Of a stretch of 64,000 nt of DNA, positions 58,976-64,000 are shown piece after piece. Under the pieces are notes generated by a model. The model did no database searches and was not told the origin of the DNA. It saw only the letters and a program-made list of their open reading frames with translations. Every line of letters starts with the position of its first letter. Positions within the stretch are counted from its first letter, which is position 1. Source of the DNA: Streptomyces tanashiensis (lineage in GTDB: Bacteria; Actinomycetota; Actinomycetes; Streptomycetales; Streptomycetaceae); NCBI RefSeq assembly GCF_014648895.1, contig NZ_BMRZ01000002.1:496001-560000 (forward strand). The letters are read 5' to 3'. Made by a program: the position numbers and the translations under genes.

Positions 58976-59697
58976 GAGTGGGTGGAGCCCTTCTTCGGGT
59001 GGGTGGTCGCGGACAGTTCGGCTGCCCGCCGCAGCGCGCGGTCGCGTAGCTGCCGGTAGGTGGTGAGCTCGTCGCGGCGCAGGGTCCGCACCGTGACCAG
59101 CTCCGCGGCCTCCAGCCGCGCGCGGACGTCCTCGAGTCCGGTCTCGCGGGCGCAGCGGGCGGCGACGGCGGGATCGGGGCGGTCGGAGCGGGGACGGCCC
59201 GGTGGGCTCGCGCATCGGGTCCAGCGGGCGAGCGCCGCTCGGTGGGCGGGGTCGGCGCTCATCCGCGCCTGGGCCTCGGCGCGGAGGTTGTCGACGGTGA
59301 CCTGGGCCCGGAACCAGCGGCGCTGGTCTCCGTAGAGCCGGTGACGGGCGGTGGCCAGGCAGCCGTCGTCGTTGGCGGTGACGGTGGCGCCGGTGGCGAG
59401 AGTGACGGAGAGTTCCCTGGGGCCGGCGCCGAACAGCGCCGCCTGGAGGACACGGTCCTCGTCCGGAGCGCGGGGCCGGGCCGTGAGCGTGAGCCCCCGG
59501 GAGTCGAGGCAGTCCACCACGAGACGGTGCTCGGCGGACTTCAACAGCTCGTCCTGGGCCGCCTTGCCCACCGGGACGCCACCGGGCCCGGGCCCGTCCG
59601 GCGTGACGGTGGCGCAGCCCGCGAGCCAGACCGAGGCGGCCGCGGCGAGCAGCACGCGACGGGCGCGGAAGGTGGTGCGAGAGGTGGCGCGGACCAT
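58972..59697 (-). CDS. Lipoprotein of unknown function
   Basis: A 241-residue lipoprotein. Lipobox LAGC is at about 25-28, with a TVTPDGPGPGG leader of the mature part. The mature protein is largely helical with repeated RxxxxLRxRAL pairs (DELTTYRQLRDRALRRAAEL) and two Cys pairs (VDCLDSRGL, RWTRCAS...ARCARE). I do not recognise the family. The ATG 59697 is preceded by AAGGGGGA. It is coupled to the I36-like inhibitor gene. Confidence 0.75.
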   Translation of the reverse strand: MVRATSRTTFRARRVLLAAAASVWLAGCATVTPDGPGPGGVPVGKAAQDELLKSAEHRLVVDCLDSRGLTLTARPRAPDEDRVLQAALFGAGPRELSVTLATGATVTANDDGCLATARHRLYGDQRRWFRAQVTVDNLRAEAQARMSADPAHRAALARWTRCASPPGRPRSDRPDPAVAARCARETGLEDVRARLEAAELVTVRTLRRDELTTYRQLRDRALRRAAELSATTHPKKGSTHS

Positions 59698-60102
59698 GGG
59701 GTCCCCCTTCGATCGTCCCTGGTCGGAGCGGCCGGCGGATGATCGTCTTCACCGGCTCGGGAAGATCACTGCCCGGGCGGCGGGCCACCATGCCGTGGCT
59801 CACTCGAACGGGTCGAACGCGCCGGTGCGCGCGCCCCTCACGCGCCGCCCACGTGCCGTGTGGGAGCAGAGAAGGGGAGGAGACGGAAGGCGGGACCCGG
59901 GAACGACGAAGCCCCGGTTGGACGGGGGATTCCAACCGGGGCCGATCGCCGTGACGGGCGAAGAGCGGTCACCTCTCGGGGGGACCTTGGGGACCGGACC
60001 CCTTCGCAGTCACATACGTATGAACGGTAAATCTTCCCCGAATGTTCCGGGGAATCCCGGGTGGGCGATGTGAGGCACCTCACCCGGTTTCGGCAGGTCC
60101 CG
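59698..60102. other. Intergenic region with hairpins
   Basis: 405 bases without a credible gene; the 81-codon minus-strand ORF here spans the terminator stem and shows no protein-like bias. It holds the terminator at 59911-59942, the 10-base palindrome CATACGTATG (60013-60022) and a TTCCCCG/CGGGGAA hairpin (60034-60054). The lipoprotein promoter should lie near 59700-59800. Confidence 0.6.
59911..59942 (-). terminator. Terminator downstream of the polysaccharide deacetylase
   Basis: GCCCCGGTTGGA (59911-59922) and TCCAACCGGGGC (59931-59942) form a perfect 12-bp stem with an 8-base loop. In minus-strand transcripts CTTCGTCGTT follows the stem, the usual Streptomyces terminator tail. Confidence 0.8.
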
Positions 60103-60888
60103 TCAGTCCCTCTCGGGGCGGTAGACCTCGCCGGGCTCGGCCTTTCCGGGAGCGAGAAGCTCCGGCACCGTCACGAACGTGAAGCCTCGCCGCTTGAGCT
60201 CGTCGATGATCGACGGCACGGCCGGCACCGTCCCGTCGTAGATGTCGTGGAGCAGGATGATGCCGTCACGGTGCGCGTTCTCCAGGACGCGCTGCCGTAT
60301 GAGCGCCGAGTCGGTGGTGGAGTAGTCCTTGGCCGTGATGCTCCACAGGATCTGGGCGAGTCCGAGCTCCCGGCTGACGTCGGAGACGGTGCCGTCGGTG
60401 CGGCCCTGCGGCGGGCGCATCAGCGTGGGCTTCCGGCCGGTGATCTTCTCTATGGCGTCCTGGGTGCGCGACAGCTCGTCGCGGACCTCGGACTCGTCGA
60501 GGTCGGTCAGGATCCGGTGCGACCAGGTGTGGTTGGCCACCTCGTGTCCCTCGTCGGCGATGCGCCTCACCACGTCGGGGTAACGGTCGACGTGCTTGCT
60601 GCCCAGGAGGAAGAAGGTGGCGGGCACCTGCTTCTCCTTGAGGACGTCGAGGAGGTGCGGGGTGTCCTCGCCCGGTCCCGCGTCGAAGGTCAGGGCTATG
60701 CACGTGACCTTGGCGCAGTCGACGCGACGGGCTCCGTCACCGGCCTTGTCGTCCGTTCCGGCCTCTCCCCGGGCTTCCTGCGGGGTCAGCGGGTCGACTC
60801 CGCAGGCGCCGAGCGTCAGCATCAGCGACGCCGCGGCGAACAGGGCGGTGGTCACAGCCCTGGTTCGGCCAGGCCTGGATCGGAACAT
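60103..60888 (-). CDS. Polysaccharide deacetylase lipoprotein (NodB fold)
   Basis: A 261-residue lipoprotein with lipobox LTLGAC (C29). The NodB homology domain has motif 1 TFDAGP (67-72), motif 2 HTWSH (120-124), motif 3 RPPQG (158-162), a DYSTTD loop and motif 5 LHD (213-215). In motif 1 the second Asp of TFDDGP is Ala, a variant common in actinobacteria but one that removes a metal ligand. Likely substrates are cell-wall GlcNAc or MurNAc or exported glycans. ATG 60888 lies 4 bases after GGGGAA. Confidence 0.9.
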   Translation of the reverse strand: MFRSRPGRTRAVTTALFAAASLMLTLGACGVDPLTPQEARGEAGTDDKAGDGARRVDCAKVTCIALTFDAGPGEDTPHLLDVLKEKQVPATFFLLGSKHVDRYPDVVRRIADEGHEVANHTWSHRILTDLDESEVRDELSRTQDAIEKITGRKPTLMRPPQGRTDGTVSDVSRELGLAQILWSITAKDYSTTDSALIRQRVLENAHRDGIILLHDIYDGTVPAVPSIIDELKRRGFTFVTVPELLAPGKAEPGEVYRPERD

Positions 60889-61078
60889 GGTGGACCCGCT
60901 TTCCCCGTGATGTCTTCGGTACGGCCGTCACCGCTGGTCAGGGCGGTGCGCATGACCGGAAGGCACTCTACATACGGTGTATACCGGGGATGTCGGCGGG
61001 GTCCGCCGACGGTGCGCGGGCACACGAGAACCCCGGGTGGCGCCCGTCCGCGCCGCCCGGAGCCTCCATACGTCCCGC

Positions 61079-61456
61079 TCAGCGGGACGCGAGCAACAGT
61101 CGGGCCTCGGTCTCCTGGTCACCGGAGACGGACTGCAGGGACTGGATGTCGAAACCGGTGGCGAGCACCTTCTCGACCTCGTCGACGGCTCGGTAGCCAC
61201 CCGTGAGCGTGGCTCCGACCATGGCGGACAGGTGGGTGGGGCCCACCTCCTCGTGCCGCCCGCCGGCCGTGTCGAACGTGGCGGTCCAGACGGTGGGAGC
61301 CGGCCCCGTGGCCGCCTGCGGGCTCGGTGTCGTCATGTCCTCCAGCTGGTAGACCCGGTCGAGGACGTCGAACACGGCCTGGGCGTCCTCCTTGCAGCAG
61401 TCGCTGAGCTGCACGGTGACGTCGGTGTCGATGTGCAAGTCGTACACGTCGCTCAT
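61079..61456 (-). CDS. Hypothetical protein
   Basis: A 125-residue protein (start ATG 61456 by family-like N-terminus MSDVYDLHIDTDVTVQL). GAGGAG directly abuts the ATG, too close for good initiation; the frame remains open to 61522 and an upstream start there is possible. DCCKEDAQAVFDVL has a Cys-Cys pair and VYQLEDMTT follows. No signal peptide. Function is unknown. Confidence 0.6.
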   Translation of the reverse strand: MSDVYDLHIDTDVTVQLSDCCKEDAQAVFDVLDRVYQLEDMTTPSPQAATGPAPTVWTATFDTAGGRHEEVGPTHLSAMVGATLTGGYRAVDEVEKVLATGFDIQSLQSVSGDQETEARLLLASR

Positions 61457-61573
61457 CTCCTCGCGGCCCGCCGGCCGCTCGTGGTGCCACGCGCTCCTCG
61501 TACCGGGCGCTCGTCGTGCCACGTCTCCAGCATCCCTCGCGGGAGGCTGCCCCGCGAGGCCCGTCGGCCGTGG

Positions 61574-63121
61574 TCAGCGGCCTTGGGTGATCCGCTCGAC
61601 GGTGTCCGCCTCGGAGGCCCGCTTGTCGGGCCGGTAGCGCACGACCCTGGCGAAGCGGAGCGTGACGCCCGCCGGGTAGCGCGTCGAGGCCTGGAGCCCG
61701 TCGTAGGCGATCTCCACGACGAGCTCGGGCCTCACGCGCACGGTGAACCCGTCGTCCGACACGGCGAGTTCGCCGAGCCGCTCGGTCTGCCAGCGCAGGG
61801 TCTCGTCCGAGAGCCCTTTGAACGTCTTCCCCAGCATGACGAAGCCACCGTCGGCGGTCCGCGCCCCGAGATGGAGGTTCGAGAGCAGCCCGGTTCTGCG
61901 GCCGTGGCCGCGCTCCACGGCGAGCACGACGAGGTCCACGGTGTGGACGGGCTTCACCTTCAGCCAGGTGCGGCCCCTGCGGCCTGCCACATAGGGCGCC
62001 TCCAACGCCTTGACGAGCACGCCCTCGTGTCCCCGCGCGAGGGTGTCCGTGTAGAACCGCTCGGCGGCCTCGGCCTGCGCGGGATCGGCCGGATCCGTGA
62101 CGACGGTACGGCGGACCCGCTGGGACTCCGGCAGCAGACGGGTGAGAACGGCGTGCCGCTCCGATCCGGCCCGGTCGATCAGGCTCTCCCCCTCCCGTGC
62201 GAGGACGTCGAAGAAGACGGGTGTCAGGGGAAGGGCCGCACGCGCCCCGGCCACGTCGGCACGGGAGCCCACCCGGGCGGCGATCGACTGGAAGGACACC
62301 GGGCGCCCGGTTCCGGGATCGAGGGCGATCACCTCGCCGTCCAGGATGAACGCGTCGGCTGCGACCCCGCGGGCGGTCGCGACCACCTCGGGGAGGCGGT
62401 CGGTGATGTCGTCGAGGGAGCGTGTGTACACCCTGACGTCGTCGCCGCGCCGATGCACCTGGACGCGGATGCCGTCGAGCTTCTCCTCGACGGCGCACGG
62501 CCCCAGGCCCGCGATCGCCTCGGCGACGGAAGCGGCCGTGTGCGCGAGCATCGGCTGCACGGGACTGCCGACCCGCAGGGTGAACCGGTCCAGCGCGGAT
62601 ACCCCCTCGGCCAGCACGGCCTGGGCGACCGGGGGCAAGGAGCCTTCGAGCATGACGGCGCGGCGGAGCTCGACGGCCGGCACCCCGGCGGCCTTGGCGA
62701 CACCCTCCAGGGCGACGGCGTCGAGGGCCCCCTGGCGCACCTCGCCGGCCAGCAGCCGCAGCAGGAGCTCCTGTTCGTCGTGGGTCGCGGCCGTGAGCAG
62801 CGCGTGGACCAGCCGGGTCCGCTCGGCACGGGCTCCGGCACCGGAGACGGCGGCCAGCTCCTCCATCGCCGCGTCGACCTGCCCGAGCGTGAGCCCTGGC
62901 CCCTCTGCGGGCGGAACGGCCGGTGGGACGACCTCCTTGAGGATGCTCCACCCCACCCCGATCCGGCCCTGCGGCAGCCGCCCGGACAGGTACGCGATGA
63001 CGAGCGGACTCTCCTCGGGCCCGGCCTCGGCGAACAGCCCGGCCAGCAGAGCGATCTTGCGCGAGCGCGCGGAGACGGCCGCGACCTCCCGGGACACTTC
63101 CGCGACACGCGCAAGGAGCAT
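61574..63121 (-). CDS. ATP-dependent DNA ligase (LigB/LigC-type)
   Basis: A 515-residue ligase. Catalytic K214 in VEEKLDGIRVQ (motif I), motif III and IIIa in AADAFILDGEVIALDP, motif IV in GHEGVLVKAL, motif V in GRTWLKVKPVH. N-terminal 200 residues are the DNA-binding domain. The OB-fold includes LGKTFKGLSDETLRWQT. Such ligases supplement NAD-dependent LigA in Streptomyces, for example in end joining or stationary repair. No Ku or LigD gene is in the window. GGAGAGG lies 9 bases before ATG 63121. Confidence 0.95.
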   Translation of the reverse strand: MLLARVAEVSREVAAVSARSRKIALLAGLFAEAGPEESPLVIAYLSGRLPQGRIGVGWSILKEVVPPAVPPAEGPGLTLGQVDAAMEELAAVSGAGARAERTRLVHALLTAATHDEQELLLRLLAGEVRQGALDAVALEGVAKAAGVPAVELRRAVMLEGSLPPVAQAVLAEGVSALDRFTLRVGSPVQPMLAHTAASVAEAIAGLGPCAVEEKLDGIRVQVHRRGDDVRVYTRSLDDITDRLPEVVATARGVAADAFILDGEVIALDPGTGRPVSFQSIAARVGSRADVAGARAALPLTPVFFDVLAREGESLIDRAGSERHAVLTRLLPESQRVRRTVVTDPADPAQAEAAERFYTDTLARGHEGVLVKALEAPYVAGRRGRTWLKVKPVHTVDLVVLAVERGHGRRTGLLSNLHLGARTADGGFVMLGKTFKGLSDETLRWQTERLGELAVSDDGFTVRVRPELVVEIAYDGLQASTRYPAGVTLRFARVVRYRPDKRASEADTVERITQGR

Positions 63122-63170
63122 GGGCCCATCCTCTCCAGCCTCCGTCCCGACCGCACGCCGGAGCGCCGCG

Positions 63171-64000
63171 TCAGGGCCAGGCCACCGGCCGCCTCCGCCG
63201 CCGGGGACGCGCCGCACCCGTCGCCCTCCCCCGCCGGAAACGCTCCAGGAGCCGGGTGCGCACCGGCCGGCCCGGTGGACGGCCGCCCGCGACAGGCCGC
63301 CCCGCCGGAGACGCCACCGCGTCGACCGACGCTTCAGGAACCGGCGCTTCAGGAATCGACACCGCGCGAACCGGCACCTCGGGAACAGGCCCCCCGGGAA
63401 CGGGCCCCCTGGGAACGGGCGCTTCGATGACAGGCCCTCCGGGAACCGGCCCCAGCCCACCCGGCGCCCCTCCCACCGGCAGCGGTACCGGCGCACCGAC
63501 GTCGACCACGCGCGTCTCGCCGGGGTGCGGAGCCTGCCGCTCCGCGCGCGCCTCGTCCAGGGCCAGAGCCAGGCTCAGCCGGTGCCAGAGGATCTCGTCC
63601 GGGTCGTCCGCCCGCGTCAGCCGTTCGGCGAGCTCACGCGCGACCGGCGAGCCCGGCATCCCGGGCGGCGGAGGCGGGCGCAGCCGGTCGAGGTGGGTGC
63701 GCTCGTACGGATCGTCGACGACCTCGGCCAGCTGGACCGGGTCGAGCAGGGAAGCGATGGCCGCGGCCCGCGCCCACGGGTCCTGGGTCGCGCGGAGCAG
63801 CAGGCCGAGCCGCCGCGTCCGCCAGTTCCTGGGCCGCCGGTCCTCGTGTGCGGCAAGGCGCTCGCGGAGGTCCAGCGGCAGCCGCCCGGTAAGGAGGGCG
63901 GGACAGGTGAGGCCGAACTCGACGACCTCCTGTGCGAGATACATCCAGATCACCGCCCGGTAGCGGTTCAGCGAGAAGCGCACCGGGCTGAGGTGTCCCG
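63171..64000 (-). CDS. Pro-rich hypothetical protein, 5' end beyond window
   Basis: Open to the end of the window; the first ATG/GTG inside is GTG 63983, but GHLSP-like codons run on past it, so the start is probably outside. N-terminal part (MRFSLNRYRAVIWMYLAQEVVEFG) has one hydrophobic helix, middle part is Arg-rich helical (HLDRLRPPPPP), and residues about 165-240 contain 4-7 residue Pro-Val repeats (PVPGGPV, PVPEVPV). The C-terminus is Arg-rich. I do not recognise it. Confidence 0.55.
   Translation of the reverse strand, partial: GHLSPVRFSLNRYRAVIWMYLAQEVVEFGLTCPALLTGRLPLDLRERLAAHEDRRPRNWRTRRLGLLLRATQDPWARAAAIASLLDPVQLAEVVDDPYERTHLDRLRPPPPPGMPGSPVARELAERLTRADDPDEILWHRLSLALALDEARAERQAPHPGETRVVDVGAPVPLPVGGAPGGLGPVPGGPVIEAPVPRGPVPGGPVPEVPVRAVSIPEAPVPEASVDAVASPAGRPVAGGRPPGRPVRTRLLERFRRGRATGAARPRRRRRPVAWP

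Noticed and set aside
60013..60022. Palindrome CATACGTATG as a regulatory site
   Set aside because: Ten bases only, no nearby promoter or partner; left as an observation in the intergenic entry.
59838..60083. 81-codon minus-strand ORF between lipoprotein and deacetylase
   Set aside because: It spans the perfect terminator stem at 59911-59942 and has no protein-like pattern.
1..64000. tRNA, rRNA, CRISPR array, IS element, attachment site, origin
   Set aside because: No cloverleaf, repeat-spacer pattern, transposase, integrase or DnaA-box cluster was recognised by reading; a tRNAscan-SE and ISfinder search would be decisive.

Overview
The window is from a high-GC actinomycete and is almost certainly Streptomyces. 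Codons end in G or C, GTG starts are common, and the two-component, GntR/TetR/PadR and SpoIIE-phosphatase families look typical of the genus. It also carries a zinc-free L31 paralogue, a small actinobacterial MreB-like protein, an NsrR/flavohaemoglobin pair, and c-di-AMP and Mn2+ riboswitch leaders. I see no rRNA, tRNA, CRISPR array, prophage or insertion sequence. About 68 protein genes are called, plus one 39-codon leader peptide.

Layout. 1-6 kb: the tail of a secreted phosphocholine phospholipase C, a DUF6197-like protein, a c-di-AMP riboswitch with the LysM/transglycosylase it controls, a phosphoribosyltransferase-hydrolase fusion, a LURP-one-like protein and an alpha/beta hydrolase. 6-13 kb: a large GAF/PAS/SpoIIE phosphatase, ribosomal protein L31B, an NmrA-like oxidoreductase, cyclophilin, small secreted and membrane proteins, and a NUDIX hydrolase. 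13-19 kb: a response regulator and histidine kinase beside an ABC exporter, a YihY/BrkB membrane protein, and an HxlR regulator divergent from a thioesterase that carries a frameshift. 19-25 kb: a luciferase-family (DUF5519-like) protein, a second SpoIIE phosphatase, a MoxR-VWA pair, a helix-hairpin-helix protein, a nucleosidase-like protein and a secreted hydrolase. 25-28 kb: a sulfur-type operon of two luciferase-like monooxygenases behind a Cys-containing leader peptide. 28-35 kb: a CocE-type hydrolase, a TetR-MFS-phosphatase operon with tandem operators, an Mn2+ riboswitch with a GDT1 transporter, and a hemerythrin. 35-43 kb: TetR-AidB-like dehydrogenase, a VOC protein, an M20 amidohydrolase, a divergent LysR / MFS-cupin pair and a stand-alone TOPRIM protein. 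43-51 kb: a GntR(FCD)-cache protein pair divergent from a spermidine/putrescine-type ABC transporter, then a ThrE-like exporter. 51-64 kb: an L,D-transpeptidase, an SRPBCC protein, PadR, peroxiredoxin, two SHOCT proteins, a membrane protein with a doubtful start, NsrR-Hmp, an MreB-like protein, a lipoprotein/I36-inhibitor pair, a polysaccharide deacetylase, an ATP-dependent DNA ligase and a truncated Pro-rich gene.

Several genes fit together. The LysM enzyme, L,D-transpeptidase, deacetylase and MreB-like protein act on the envelope. NsrR-Hmp, peroxiredoxin, hemerythrin and the AidB-like protein are stress functions. The leader peptide, two monooxygenases and LysR/TetR/PadR/HxlR/GntR regulators show tight local control with readable operator dyads. 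Two genes (near 18517 and near 55047) look disrupted by single missing bases in short homopolymer runs. That pattern could reflect either sequence error or real decay. All calls are from reading the sequence; no database search was run.
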